A DNA stretch of 64,000 nucleotides. It comes from Ferrimonas sp048263965. Lineage in GTDB: Bacteria; Pseudomonadota; Gammaproteobacteria; Enterobacterales; Shewanellaceae. Shown in pieces: positions 50,767 through 59,772 of the stretch (position 1 is its first letter; each line of letters starts with the position of its first letter). The notes under the pieces were generated by a model. The model saw only the letters and a program-made list of their open reading frames with translations, was not told the origin of the DNA and made no database searches. The stretch is from contig NZ_JBLXDO010000008.1 of NCBI RefSeq assembly GCF_048263965.1, positions 103,381 through 167,380 on the forward strand, written 5' to 3'. The position numbers and the translations under genes were made by a program.

Positions 50767-51687
50767 ATGGCGGCACTGTTTTCCCTGATCCTGGTTCTGG
50801 TCACCCTGGGGACCGGCCTGGTCTGGCTACTGGATAAGTTTTACCTGGCGCCGCGGCGCCAGCAGAAGCTGGCGTTTGCCAGCGAGCAGACCACCGCCGA
50901 ACTGCCTGAGGAGGCCAGAGACAAACTGGTTCAGGAGCCCTGGCTGGTGGAGACCTCCAAGTCCATCTTCCCGGTGATCGCCTTTGTGCTGGTGCTGCGC
51001 TCCTTCCTGTGGGAACCCTTCCAGATCCCGTCAGGCTCCATGATGCCCACCCTGCTGGTGGGCGACTTCATTCTGGTGAACAAGCATGAGTACGGCCTGC
51101 GGGATCCGGTGTTCCGCGCCAAGTTCTGGGAGAACAACGACCCCCAGCGCGGTGACATCATCGTCTTCAAGTACCCGAAGGATACCCGCGTCGACTACAT
51201 CAAGCGGGTGATTGGCCTGCCTGGTGATCGAGTGGTGTATCGCAATAAGACCCTCTATCTTCAGCCCAAATGCGAGGCCGGAGTGGCCAAGTGCCCGGGT
51301 CTGGAGCAGGTGCAGTCCGTGGAGCTGAACCGGGATGAGTTCTTCCAGAACGGCACGCCCCTGATGCGCCTGGGTGAAGACCTGGCCGGGGTGGAGCACG
51401 ACATTTTGATTAACCCGCGTCGCCCTGAGCCCCTGCGCTACTACTACAAGCAGCAGGGCCGTCAGACCGGCGACTGGGTGGTGCCCGAAGGCAGCTACTT
51501 TGTCATGGGTGACAACCGTGACAACAGCACCGACGGCCGCTTCTGGGGCTTTGTCCCCGAGGAGAACCTGGTGGGTAAGGCCACCGGCATCTGGATCTCC
51601 TTCGAGTTCGACCGTGAGCGCGACAGTGTGCTGCCCTCCTGGGTACCCACAGGCGTTCGCTTCAGCCGTATTGGCGGAATAGATTAA
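50767..51687 (+). CDS. lepB: Signal peptidase I
   Basis: The 306-aa inner-membrane protease has two N-terminal TM segments (about 3-22 and 58-78). The catalytic Ser is in PSGSMMPTLLVGD and the catalytic Lys in DYIKRVIGLPGD; the late box FVMGDNRDNSTDGR is conserved. It cleaves signal peptides of exported proteins. Extra sequence between the Lys box and the late box matches the large gammaproteobacterial LepB cap domain. Confidence 0.97.
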   Translation: MAALFSLILVLVTLGTGLVWLLDKFYLAPRRQQKLAFASEQTTAELPEEARDKLVQEPWLVETSKSIFPVIAFVLVLRSFLWEPFQIPSGSMMPTLLVGDFILVNKHEYGLRDPVFRAKFWENNDPQRGDIIVFKYPKDTRVDYIKRVIGLPGDRVVYRNKTLYLQPKCEAGVAKCPGLEQVQSVELNRDEFFQNGTPLMRLGEDLAGVEHDILINPRRPEPLRYYYKQQGRQTGDWVVPEGSYFVMGDNRDNSTDGRFWGFVPEENLVGKATGIWISFEFDRERDSVLPSWVPTGVRFSRIGGID

Positions 51688-51696
51688 AGGTTAGCA

Positions 51697-52368
51697 GTGG
51701 CTGATTTACAACGATTGGTGAGGCTGCTGGGCTATGAGTTTCAGCAGCCTCAATTATTACAGCAGGCCCTGACCCACAGAAGTGCGGGCAGTCGCCATAA
51801 TGAGCGTCTCGAATATCTGGGAGACGCGGTGCTTTCCATGGTGGTGGCCGAAGACCTGTACCACAGGTTTCCCAAGGCGCCCGAGGGAGAGATGACCCGG
51901 ATGCGGGCGACCCTGGTCAAGGGCGCCACCCTGGCGGAGATCGCCCGGGAGCTGAATCTGGGTGAGTACATCAAGCTGGGGCCGGGTGAGATGAAATCCG
52001 GTGGCCATCGCCGCGAGTCGATTCTGGCCGATGCGGTGGAAGCCATTCTCGGGGCGATCTTCCTCGACGGCGGCATCGAGGCCTGCAAGCCGGTATTGCT
52101 GGCGTTGTGGAAGCCGAGGCTGGACGCCATCCAGCCCGGTGCTGGCCAGAAGGATCCCAAGACCCGCCTGCAGGAGCTGCTTCAGTCCCGTCGCAAGCCT
52201 CTGCCGGTCTATGAGGTGATCACCGTGGCCGGTGACGCTCACAATCAACAGTTTACTGTCCATTGCTCCGTGTGTGAGCTGGACGAGCCCGTGGTGGGCA
52301 AAGGCAGCTCCCGTCGTAAGGCGGAGCAGGATGCCGCCGCCCGGGTCCTGGAGGCACTGGAATCATGA
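51697..52368 (+). CDS. rnc: Ribonuclease III
   Basis: The 223-aa protein starts at GTG. The RNase III signature is NERLEYLGDAVLSMVVAEDL, with a second metal site in ADAVEAILGAIFLDGG, and a C-terminal double-stranded RNA-binding domain (about 150-222, ending KGSSRRKAEQDAAARVLEAL). It processes rRNA precursors and other duplex RNA. The stop overlaps era by four bases, as in E. coli. Confidence 0.97.
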   Translation: MADLQRLVRLLGYEFQQPQLLQQALTHRSAGSRHNERLEYLGDAVLSMVVAEDLYHRFPKAPEGEMTRMRATLVKGATLAEIARELNLGEYIKLGPGEMKSGGHRRESILADAVEAILGAIFLDGGIEACKPVLLALWKPRLDAIQPGAGQKDPKTRLQELLQSRRKPLPVYEVITVAGDAHNQQFTVHCSVCELDEPVVGKGSSRRKAEQDAAARVLEALES

Positions 52369-53270
52369 CAGACACCACCTATTGCGGCTTTGTCGCCATC
52401 GTCGGCCGCCCCAATGTGGGCAAATCCACCCTGCTGAATCGCCTGCTGGGGCAGAAGGTGAGCATCACCTCCCGTAAGCCCCAGACCACCCGTCACCGCA
52501 TCATGGGCATTCATACCGAAGGTCCCCGCCAGGTGATCTTTGTGGACACTCCCGGATTGCATATCGAGGAGAAGCGGGCGATCAACCGCCTGATGAACCG
52601 TGCCGCCGCCAGCTCCCTGGCGGACGTGGAGCTGGTGCTGTTCGTGGTGGAGGGCACCAAGTGGACCCCAGATGACGAGATGGTGCTGAAGAAACTGCGC
52701 CGTGGCGGTGAGCATCGCAAGACCGCCCTGGTGGTCAATAAGATCGATCAGGTGAAGGACAAGGAGGAGCTGTTGCCCCACCTGCAGCAGTTGCAGGAGC
52801 GCTTCAATTTCGACGCGGTGTTCCCGGTTGCCGCTGGCAAGGGGGGCGACATCACTCCCATCATGGACCTCTCCCTGGCCAGCGTGTCCGAGTCCATTCA
52901 CTACTTCCCGGAAGACTACGTCACCGACCGCAGTCAGCGCTTCATGGCGTCTGAGATCCTGCGTGAGAAGCTGATGCGCTTTATGGGGGATGAACTTCCC
53001 TATGCGGCCACCGTGGAGATCGAGCAGTTCAAGGTGGACGAGAAGGGCACCTACCACATCAATGCGCTGATCCTGGTGGAACGCACCGGCCAGAAGCGGA
53101 TGGTGATCGGCAATAAGGGCGAGAAGATTCGCACCATCGGCCGTGAGGCGCGCATTGAGATGGAGAAGATGTTCGACACCAAGGTCTATCTAGAGACCTG
53201 GGTGAAGGTGAAATCCGGCTGGGCAGACGATGAGCGTGCGCTGCGCAGCCTGGGGTATGGAGACGACTAA
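52365..53270 (+). CDS. era: Ribosome assembly GTPase Era
   Basis: The 301-aa protein has G1 GRPNVGKSTLLN, G2 TTRH, G3 DTPGLH, G4 NKID, and a C-terminal KH domain (GEKIRTIGREARIEMEKMFD). It binds the 3' end of 16S rRNA during 30S maturation. It lies between rnc and recO; the three start and stop junctions overlap or nearly touch. Confidence 0.98.
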   Translation: MTDTTYCGFVAIVGRPNVGKSTLLNRLLGQKVSITSRKPQTTRHRIMGIHTEGPRQVIFVDTPGLHIEEKRAINRLMNRAAASSLADVELVLFVVEGTKWTPDDEMVLKKLRRGGEHRKTALVVNKIDQVKDKEELLPHLQQLQERFNFDAVFPVAAGKGGDITPIMDLSLASVSESIHYFPEDYVTDRSQRFMASEILREKLMRFMGDELPYAATVEIEQFKVDEKGTYHINALILVERTGQKRMVIGNKGEKIRTIGREARIEMEKMFDTKVYLETWVKVKSGWADDERALRSLGYGDD

Positions 53271-53271
53271 G

Positions 53272-53970
53272 GTGGAGCCGGGTTGGCAGTCTGCCTATCT
53301 GCTGCACGCCCGACCCTATCGCGAGCGCAGCCAACTGATCACCCTGCTCACCGAGCAGGAGGGCAAGGTGGCCGCGGTGGCGCGAACCTCCGGCAAGCAG
53401 GGGGGCCTGATGAAGGCCGCCCTGCAGCCCTTCCAGCCCCTTAAGGTCTCCCTGGCCGGCCAGGGCACCCTCAAGACTCTCAAGGGGGCCGAAACCCTCT
53501 CTCTTCCCGTTCCCCTCTCCGGTGATAAGCTCTACTGTGGTTTGTACTTCAACGAATTGGCGGTACGATTGCTGTCTGAGCTGGCCCAGTGCACCGAACT
53601 GTTCCAGGCCTATCATCAGTGTCTGCTGACCCTGGCCGCCGAGGAGCAGCATGAGTCGGTGTTGCGCTACTTCGAGTGGGCACTGCTGACCCATCTTGGG
53701 GAGGCGCCAGCCCTGAGCCGGGATGTGACCGGCGAGCCGCTGGCGGCCGATTGCTGCTACGCCCTGGTGGCGGAGCAGGGGTTTGTCCCCGTCGGCCATG
53801 ACCGGGGATACCTGGGGGCAATGCTGCTGGCCCTGGCTCAGCAGCAACTGGCGCCGGAACACCTGGCCCAGGCCAAGCATCTGGCCCGGACCCTGCTCAG
53901 GCCGCACCTGGGCAACAAGCCCCTGCGCAGCAGGGAGCTGTTTATGAAACGAATCAACAACAAGGACTAG
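53272..53970 (+). CDS. recO: DNA repair protein RecO
   Basis: The GTG at 53272 lies nine bases after GGAG and begins VEPGWQSAYLLHARPYRERS, aligning with the E. coli start, so 232 aa are preferred; an ATG at 53257 inside era would add five. The protein has the OB-fold N-terminus and the helical C-terminal part (FEWALLTHLGEAP). It helps RecR load RecA onto SSB-coated DNA. No CxxC zinc motif is seen, as in E. coli. Confidence 0.93.
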   Translation: MEPGWQSAYLLHARPYRERSQLITLLTEQEGKVAAVARTSGKQGGLMKAALQPFQPLKVSLAGQGTLKTLKGAETLSLPVPLSGDKLYCGLYFNELAVRLLSELAQCTELFQAYHQCLLTLAAEEQHESVLRYFEWALLTHLGEAPALSRDVTGEPLAADCCYALVAEQGFVPVGHDRGYLGAMLLALAQQQLAPEHLAQAKHLARTLLRPHLGNKPLRSRELFMKRINNKD

Positions 53971-53972
53971 GC

Positions 53973-54707
53973 ATGAGTATTCTTCTAGGGGTCAACATCG
54001 ACCACATCGCCACCCTGCGTCAGGCCAGGGGCACCAGCTACCCGGATCCGGTGCATGCGGCGGCGGTGGCGGAGCACGCCGGTGCCGATGGCATCACCAT
54101 TCACCTGCGTGAAGACCGTCGTCACATCATCGACCGGGATGTTTACCTGCTGGCCCAGACCCTGAAGACCCGGATGAACCTGGAGATGGCGGTGACCGAG
54201 GAGATGCTGGCCATCGCCCTTGAGGTGAAGCCCACCTATGTCTGCCTGGTGCCTGAGAAGCGTGAAGAGCTGACCACCGAAGGGGGCCTGGACGTGGCCG
54301 GTCAGTTGGACAAGATGCTGGACGCGGTGTCTCGACTCAATGAAGCGGGGATCAAGGTGTCGCTGTTTATCGATGCGGACAAGACCCAGATCGACGCAGC
54401 GGTGAAGGTGGGTGCCCCCTACATCGAGATCCATACCGGCGCCTACGCCGATGCCGAGACCGAGGCACAAGCCGAGGCTGAGCTGGCCCGCATCCGTGAA
54501 GGGGCGGCCTACGCCGCTTCCCAGGGGCTGGTCGTCAACGCCGGCCATGGCCTCAACTACCACAACGTCAAGCCCATTGCCGCCATCCCGGAGTTCTATG
54601 AGCTCAACATCGGTCATGCCATCATCGCCCGCGCCGCCATCGACGGCCTGGACCTGGCGATTCGGGACATGAAGCGTCTGATGCTGGAAGGGCGTCAGGG
54701 GATCTGA
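53973..54707 (+). CDS. pdxJ: Pyridoxine 5'-phosphate synthase
   Basis: The 244-aa TIM-barrel enzyme shows GVNIDHIATLRQARGT at the start, the catalytic region GITIHLREDRRHIIDRD, and GHGLNYHNVKPIAAI. It joins 3-amino-2-oxopropyl phosphate and deoxyxylulose phosphate into pyridoxine phosphate, the last step of the de novo vitamin B6 path. The stop shares one base with the acpS start. Confidence 0.98.
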   Translation: MSILLGVNIDHIATLRQARGTSYPDPVHAAAVAEHAGADGITIHLREDRRHIIDRDVYLLAQTLKTRMNLEMAVTEEMLAIALEVKPTYVCLVPEKREELTTEGGLDVAGQLDKMLDAVSRLNEAGIKVSLFIDADKTQIDAAVKVGAPYIEIHTGAYADAETEAQAEAELARIREGAAYAASQGLVVNAGHGLNYHNVKPIAAIPEFYELNIGHAIIARAAIDGLDLAIRDMKRLMLEGRQGI

Positions 54708-55084
54708 TGAGCATCAAGGGGCTGGGTACGGACATCGTTGAGATTGAGCGGGTAGAGGCCCAGTTTCAGCGGCTGGGAGAGAAGTTTGCCAAGCGCATTC
54801 TTACGCCCAATGAGCTGGAGGAGCTGGCCCGCTCCAAGGCGCCGGCGAGGCTGCTGGCCAAGCGCTTCGCGGTCAAGGAGGCGGCGGGTAAGGCGCTGGG
54901 TACCGGCATCGGCCGTGGGGTCTCCTTCCAGCACATCGAACTGGGTCACAACGCCGAGGGGGCGCCGCAGCTGATTCTGACAGAGGGGGCCCTGGCCCGG
55001 ATGCAGGCCCTGGGGGCGAAGCAGGCCCACATCAGCCTGGCGGATGAGCGCCGCTACGCGGTGGCTACGGTGATTCTCAGCTGA
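54707..55084 (+). CDS. acpS: Holo-[acyl-carrier-protein] synthase
   Basis: The 125-aa enzyme has GLGTDIVEIERVEAQFQR with the metal-binding Asp and KRFAVKEAAGKALGTGI with the catalytic Glu and Lys. It transfers 4'-phosphopantetheine from CoA to acyl carrier protein. It is the final gene of the lepA-to-acpS run and is followed by a terminator. Confidence 0.98.
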   Translation: MSIKGLGTDIVEIERVEAQFQRLGEKFAKRILTPNELEELARSKAPARLLAKRFAVKEAAGKALGTGIGRGVSFQHIELGHNAEGAPQLILTEGALARMQALGAKQAHISLADERRYAVATVILS

Positions 55085-55101
55085 CGCCCTGTCTCAGAAA
55101 C

Positions 55102-55131
55102 AAAAAAGGCCACCTCAGGGTGGCCTTTTTG
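55102..55131 (+). terminator. Terminator after acpS
   Basis: GGCCACC and GGTGGCC pair with A's before and TTTTT after; usable in both directions. Confidence 0.9.
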
Positions 55132-55143
55132 ATGCAGGGAGAA

Positions 55144-55503
55144 TCAGAACTTCACTTCGGTATTGAATCCCAGCACCGTCAGGTTCTGTTGCTGTTGTTG
55201 CTGAAACTGCAGGTCGACAGAGAGGGTGAATCGCCCCATCTGGAAGCCGGTTCCCACCCGCGCGCCCAGGCCCTGGTCGATCTCCCGGGTCAGCCAGGGG
55301 GACTCCTGACGGGTGAGGCTGAGAGAGGTCTGGGTGTACCAGGGGCTGTCTCCCCACTGGGTCTGCAGGGTCAGGGGGATCTGGCTGAAGCTGGGGTCTT
55401 GGGTGACCAGGGTAGGCGCTTTAACCCAGTGCACATCGGCGTTGGCTGCGTGAGTCCATATGGTCAGCAGCAGGGTTGCTGCGGCCAAGATTCTTTGCAT
55501 CAC
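55144..55503 (-). CDS. Small exported protein of unknown function
   Basis: The 119-aa protein has a signal peptide (about 1-22, ending AANA). The mature 97 residues alternate polar and hydrophobic residues (IPLTLQTQWGDSPWYTQTSL, GTGFQMGRFTLSVDLQF), carry a run of five Gln, and end in Phe like outer-membrane proteins. It is too short for a full barrel alone. No family is recognised. It could be a periplasmic beta-sandwich or a small barrel subunit. Confidence 0.6.
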   Translation of the reverse strand: MMQRILAAATLLLTIWTHAANADVHWVKAPTLVTQDPSFSQIPLTLQTQWGDSPWYTQTSLSLTRQESPWLTREIDQGLGARVGTGFQMGRFTLSVDLQFQQQQQQNLTVLGFNTEVKF

Positions 55504-55521
55504 CTCTCCTCCCTGAAAAAT

Positions 55522-55557
55522 GAAAGACCGGATTGGCGAGCCGATCCGGTCTTTCAG
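55522..55557. terminator. Terminator hairpin between the CorB-type gene and the small exported protein
   Basis: AAAGACCGGAT and an almost perfect complement ending CCGGTCTTT form the stem. On the minus strand it is followed by CATTTTTC, so it mainly ends the CorB-type gene. Confidence 0.7.
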
Positions 55558-55591
55558 TATAGAAGAGATTTTGCCTTTGTCAGGCCTTGGC

Positions 55592-56857
55592 TTATTTGGC
55601 TTGTTCCACTTTTACCGTGGTGACCATGCTCTCATTGGCGTCCAGTACTTCGATCTGATAGTCGCCTATGGTCAGCCGGGTATGCACCTTGGGGATCTCC
55701 TCCAGGGTCTCCAGAACCAGGCCATTGAGGGTCTTGGGGCCATCGGTGGGGAACTTCCAGTTCATCTCACGGTTCATGTCGCGGATGTTGATGCTGGCAT
55801 CCACCTCATAGCTGCCATCCTCATTGCGGTTGATCTCATCGCTGACCGCCGGCTGCAAGCCTGTGGTGAAGTCGCCGACAATCTCCTCGAGGATGTCCTC
55901 CAGGGAGACCAGTCCCTGGATATCGCCGTACTCGTCCACCACCAGCCCAAGGCGCTCCTTGGCACGTTGAAACTTCAGCAGTTGTACGTTCAGCGGGGTG
56001 CCTTCAGGCACATAATAGATCTCCCGTACCTCCCGCAGCAGGGTGGCCTTATCGCTCACCTCCTGGTCCCGGGTCATCAGCCTGAGCAGATCCGACAGGT
56101 GCAGGAAACCCACTACGTCATCGATGTTGTCCCGATAGAGCAGCACCTTGGAGTGGGGGCTGTGGGTCAACTGCTTCATCATTTTTTTGAAGTCGTCGTT
56201 GATGTCGATGGCATAGAGTTCGTTTCTGGGCACCATCACATCCTCTACCGTCACCTTCTCCAGATCGAGGATGGAGACCAGCATCTCCCGGTGGCGCCGG
56301 GGGATCATGGCACTGGCTTCGTTGAGTACGGAGCGAAGTTCGTCGGCGGAGAGATCGTCCCCATCCCCATGGAGGGGGCGCACGCCGACGATGGAGAGCA
56401 GGGCATTACTGATGCTGTTGACCAGCCACACCAGGGGGTAGAACAGGGTCATCAGCGGGCGCAGCACCACGCTGTTGGGGTAGGCCAGTTTCTCCGGATA
56501 GAGGGCGGCCAGGGTCTTAGGGGTGACCTCGGCAAAGATCAGCACGATAAAGGTGAGGGCCCCTGTGGCCACTGCCGGTCCCCAGGCACCAAACCAACGC
56601 TGACAGACTATGGTGGCCAGTGAGGCCGCCGCCAGGTTGACGATGTTGTTGCCGATAAGGATAAGGCCGATGAGTCGGTCGGGGCGCTCCAGCAAGCGCT
56701 CTGCACGGCTGGCACCCTTATGACCCTGCTGACTGAGGTGTCTGAGGCGGTAGCGGTTGAGCGACATCATCGCGGTTTCCGTACCGGAGAAGAAAGCGGA
56801 GAGGCAGATTAGGACAGCCAGGGCGATAAGCAGGCTGTCGGTGGATATCTCGTCCAA
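55592..56857 (-). CDS. CorB/HlyC-type CNNM-CBS domain protein (YfjD-like)
   Basis: The 421-aa membrane protein has the CNNM domain (about 1-180; FFSGTETAMMSLNRYRLRHL, IGNNIVNLAAASLATIV, FAEVTPKTLAALYPEKLAYP). Two CBS modules (about 200-320) and a CorC_HlyC domain near the C-terminus follow. Family members export or regulate Mg2+ (CorB/CNNM). The start is a TTG. It sits next to ypjD and ffh as in E. coli, where yfjD holds this place. Confidence 0.92.
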   Translation of the reverse strand: MDEISTDSLLIALAVLICLSAFFSGTETAMMSLNRYRLRHLSQQGHKGASRAERLLERPDRLIGLILIGNNIVNLAAASLATIVCQRWFGAWGPAVATGALTFIVLIFAEVTPKTLAALYPEKLAYPNSVVLRPLMTLFYPLVWLVNSISNALLSIVGVRPLHGDGDDLSADELRSVLNEASAMIPRRHREMLVSILDLEKVTVEDVMVPRNELYAIDINDDFKKMMKQLTHSPHSKVLLYRDNIDDVVGFLHLSDLLRLMTRDQEVSDKATLLREVREIYYVPEGTPLNVQLLKFQRAKERLGLVVDEYGDIQGLVSLEDILEEIVGDFTTGLQPAVSDEINRNEDGSYEVDASINIRDMNREMNWKFPTDGPKTLNGLVLETLEEIPKVHTRLTIGDYQIEVLDANESMVTTVKVEQAK

Positions 56858-56903
56858 GTCAGGGCAATCCTATTAGGCGGCTGAAACTGTAGAGTCGGGA
56901 AAT

Positions 56904-56928
56904 GGCTGCCTCCTGTCAAGAGGCAGCC
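56904..56928 (-). terminator. Hairpin downstream of ypjD
   Basis: GGCTGCCTC and GAGGCAGCC form a perfect 9-bp stem. The minus-strand T tract is short (ATTTCCC), so termination is likely but weak. Confidence 0.45.
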
Positions 56929-56935
56929 TCGTGGC

Positions 56936-57721
56936 TCAGCCGATGAACAGTTCTCGCACCAGCCGGTTGCCGAAGTAGGCCAGGGTCAGCAGGGTGACAC
57001 CGGACATGGAGTAGATGATGGCGCTGCGGATGCGGATCCCCTGGGTGCGGTGGCGCAGCAGCATGATGCCATACACCAGCCAGGCGGCAATGGCGAAGAT
57101 CGCCTTATGGGCCTGACCGCTGCCGAAGAAGCCTTCCAAGAAGATAAAGCCGGTGAGCAGCGACAGGCTCAGCAGCACAAAGCCGATCATCACGAAGTGA
57201 TACAGCTGCTTCTCTACGGTCATCAGAGGTGGCAGAGGCGACTCAAGCATCAGTTTACGATCCTTGAGGCGGCGATTGATGCTGGCCAGTTGGATGGCGT
57301 ACAGGGCCGCAATCAGGAACACGGAGTAGGCCAGCAGTGACGTGCCTACATGGGTAAACAGGGCGGGGTCGTTAAACAGGTAGCCCTCGTTCTGGGGCAG
57401 CAGCACCATGCCGGCAGCACCGAAGATGCCGCAGATATAGACCGCTGGCACCACGACTATCACCTTGATGCGGGTCAGCATCAGGGTAATGGCGGTGGTG
57501 ATCATCAGCATCACCATAGAGGCGGTGTTTACCAGGCTGTAGTGCTGGGCACCATTCTCCAGAATCTGCGGAATCAGGGCAGCCCCATGACAGAGCACCC
57601 CTACGGCACCGGCCATGGCGGCCAGTTTGCGGTTGGGGCCCTGCGGGTGCAGCAGTTTGCTGGCGACCAGGTAGAAGGCCAGGCCGTAGCCAATGATTGC
57701 GCTGATGGCAAAAAACTCCAT
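56936..57721 (-). CDS. ypjD: CcsA-like inner membrane protein YpjD
   Basis: The 261-aa protein has about eight TM helices and the cytochrome c assembly (CcsA/CcmC) pattern, including HVGTSLLAYSVFLIAALYAI and the His in GQAHKAIFAIAAWLVYGIML, where the WWD-type region is reduced. YpjD is conserved beside ffh in gammaproteobacteria; its haem role is unproven. It is divergent from ffh. Confidence 0.92.
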   Translation of the reverse strand: MEFFAISAIIGYGLAFYLVASKLLHPQGPNRKLAAMAGAVGVLCHGAALIPQILENGAQHYSLVNTASMVMLMITTAITLMLTRIKVIVVVPAVYICGIFGAAGMVLLPQNEGYLFNDPALFTHVGTSLLAYSVFLIAALYAIQLASINRRLKDRKLMLESPLPPLMTVEKQLYHFVMIGFVLLSLSLLTGFIFLEGFFGSGQAHKAIFAIAAWLVYGIMLLRHRTQGIRIRSAIIYSMSGVTLLTLAYFGNRLVRELFIG

Positions 57722-57960
57722 AGTGCCTCTTTACCTCACAAAAATAGATATCGATCGGGGAATGCTCCCAATTTCCCAAGCTTATCATGCACTCCGGGCT
57801 TTGGGCAGCGGCTAGATTCCCAATTTGGTTGGTGAATTTTGTCTGTTTGTGACAGGTGATCCCCTGGGTTGGTTCCCCGCGGGGGTGGTGGCGGTTTGTG
57901 TTTGTCTCTGACGCACCGTTATAATGCCGAGCGATTGATCATTAACCGATGCTGCAGGCG

Positions 57961-59331
57961 ATGTTCCAGAATTTATCCGAACGCTTGGGCCAGACGCTGA
58001 AGAACATCAGCGGCCGTGGCCGTCTTACTGAAGACAATATTAAAGAGACCCTGCGCGAAGTGCGCATGGCGCTGCTGGAAGCCGATGTGGCTCTGCCGGT
58101 GGTTCGCGACTTCGTATCCAAGGTGCGTGAGCGTGCCGTGGGCACCGAAGTTTCCAAGAGCCTGACCCCGGGCCAGGCCTTCATCAAGATCGTTCAGAGC
58201 GAACTTGAGGCGGCCATGGGCCAGTCCAACGAAGCTCTGAACCTGGCCAGCCAGCCACCGGCCATCGTGATGATGGCGGGTCTGCAGGGTGCCGGTAAGA
58301 CCACCAGTGTGGGTAAGCTGGCCAAACAGCTGAAAGAGCGCGAGAAGAAATCTGTCCTGGTGGTCAGTGCCGACGTTTACCGTCCTGCGGCCATCAAGCA
58401 GCTGGAAACCCTGGCCGGTGACATCGGCGTGGAGTTCTTCCCCTCTGACATCAGCCAGAAGCCGGTGGACATCGCCAATGCGGCGGTGGACCATGCGCGC
58501 AAGAAGTTCATCGATGTGGTGATCGTCGATACCGCCGGTCGCCTCCACGTCGACTCGGACATGATGGACGAGATCAAGGCGCTGCACGCCGCCATTAACC
58601 CGGTGGAGACTCTGTTCACCGTGGATGCGATGACGGGTCAGGATGCCGCCAATACTGCCAAGGCCTTCAATGAGGCCCTGCCGCTGACCGGTGTGATCCT
58701 CACCAAGGTGGACGGTGACGCCCGTGGCGGTGCCGCCCTGTCCATCCGTCATATCACAGGTAAGCCGATCAAGTTCCTGGGTGTGGGTGAGAAGACCGAC
58801 GCCCTGGAGCCTTTCCACCCGGACCGGGTGGCTTCCCGTATCCTCGGTATGGGCGACGTGCTCTCCCTCATCGAAGAGGTGGAGCGCAAGGTCGACCGGG
58901 GTCAGGCGGAGAAGCTGGCCAAGAAGCTGAAGAAGGGCGAGGGATTCGACCTGCTCGACTTCCGCGATCAGCTGCGTCAGATGCACAACATGGGTGGCAT
59001 GATGGGGATGCTGGAGAAACTGCCCGGTGTCGGACAGTTGCCCCCCGAAGCTCTGGCTCAGGTGCAGGATGACAAGATGACCCGACAGATGGAGGCGATC
59101 ATCAACTCCATGACCCCGGGTGAGCGTGCCCGTCCCGACATCATCAAGGGTTCCCGTAAGCGTCGCATCGCCGCCGGTTCCGGTACCCAGCTGCAGGATG
59201 TGAACCGTCTGCTCAAGCAGTTCACCCAGATGCAGAAGATGATGAAGAAGATGAAGGGCGGAGGCATGAAGAAGATGATGCGCGGTATGGGTGGCATGCT
59301 GCCCCCAGGCATGAAGATGCCCCGTCGCTGA
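57961..59331 (+). CDS. ffh: Signal recognition particle protein Ffh
   Basis: From the ATG at 57961 (MFQNLSERLGQTLKNISGRG) the protein is 456 aa. NG-domain motifs: GLQGAGKTTSVGKLA, DTAGRLHVD, TKVDGDARGGAALSI. The methionine-rich M domain closes the protein (FTQMQKMMKKMKGGGMKKMM). It binds signal sequences and 4.5S RNA and docks on FtsY. An upstream start at 57949 adds four residues not found in E. coli. Confidence 0.98.
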   Translation: MFQNLSERLGQTLKNISGRGRLTEDNIKETLREVRMALLEADVALPVVRDFVSKVRERAVGTEVSKSLTPGQAFIKIVQSELEAAMGQSNEALNLASQPPAIVMMAGLQGAGKTTSVGKLAKQLKEREKKSVLVVSADVYRPAAIKQLETLAGDIGVEFFPSDISQKPVDIANAAVDHARKKFIDVVIVDTAGRLHVDSDMMDEIKALHAAINPVETLFTVDAMTGQDAANTAKAFNEALPLTGVILTKVDGDARGGAALSIRHITGKPIKFLGVGEKTDALEPFHPDRVASRILGMGDVLSLIEEVERKVDRGQAEKLAKKLKKGEGFDLLDFRDQLRQMHNMGGMMGMLEKLPGVGQLPPEALAQVQDDKMTRQMEAIINSMTPGERARPDIIKGSRKRRIAAGSGTQLQDVNRLLKQFTQMQKMMKKMKGGGMKKMMRGMGGMLPPGMKMPRR

Positions 59332-59394
59332 TTCCAGCGCCCAGACTTCCGGCTGCTACACTCGGTTGTGGTGGCCACAGAACCGCCGAAATGG

Positions 59395-59422
59395 TTGCAA
59401 TGCGCTTGCATTCAGGTAAAAT
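59395..59422 (+). promoter_or_regulatory. Sigma-70 promoter of the rpsP operon
   Basis: TTGCAA, a 16-base spacer, then TAAAAT, about 70 bases before rpsP. Confidence 0.6.
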
Positions 59423-59438
59423 CGGCGGGCTTTCTACC

Positions 59439-59460
59439 TTGGGGCCCCTACGGGCCCCAA
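59439..59460 (+). promoter_or_regulatory. Strong hairpin in the rpsP leader
   Basis: TTGGGGCCC and GGGCCCCAA pair around a four-base loop between the promoter and the rpsP ribosome site. TTCTATTG follows, a weak terminator tail; it may attenuate the ribosomal operon or stabilise its mRNA. Confidence 0.5.
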
Positions 59461-59495
59461 TTCTATTGCTGTAAAACCATTAGAGGAATTACCTT

Positions 59496-59747
59496 ATGGT
59501 AACCATTCGTTTAGCCCGTGGTGGCGCTAAAAAGCGTCCCTTTTATCAAGTGGTTGTAGCTGATTCTCGCTGCAAGCGCGATGGCCGCTTCATCGAGAAG
59601 ATCGGCTTCTTCAACCCTATCGCTGCCGGTAAGGAAGAGCGTGTACGCCTGGACCTGGATCGTATCGAGCACTGGGTATCCCAGGGCGCTTCCCTGTCCG
59701 ATCGCGTAGCCACTCTGGTGAAGGACGCCCGTAAAGCTGCGGCTTAA
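59496..59747 (+). CDS. rpsP: 30S ribosomal protein S16
   Basis: The 83-aa protein starts MVTIRLARGGAKKRPFYQVV and contains DGRFIEKIGFFNPIA, both diagnostic of S16. It heads the conserved rpsP-rimM-trmD-rplS operon. Its codon choice (GTA, GCT, CGT-rich) differs from the GC-rich genes around it, as expected for very high expression. Confidence 0.99.
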   Translation: MVTIRLARGGAKKRPFYQVVVADSRCKRDGRFIEKIGFFNPIAAGKEERVRLDLDRIEHWVSQGASLSDRVATLVKDARKAAA

Positions 59748-59772
59748 TGGGTGTTAGGTTAGGGGTAAGTTG

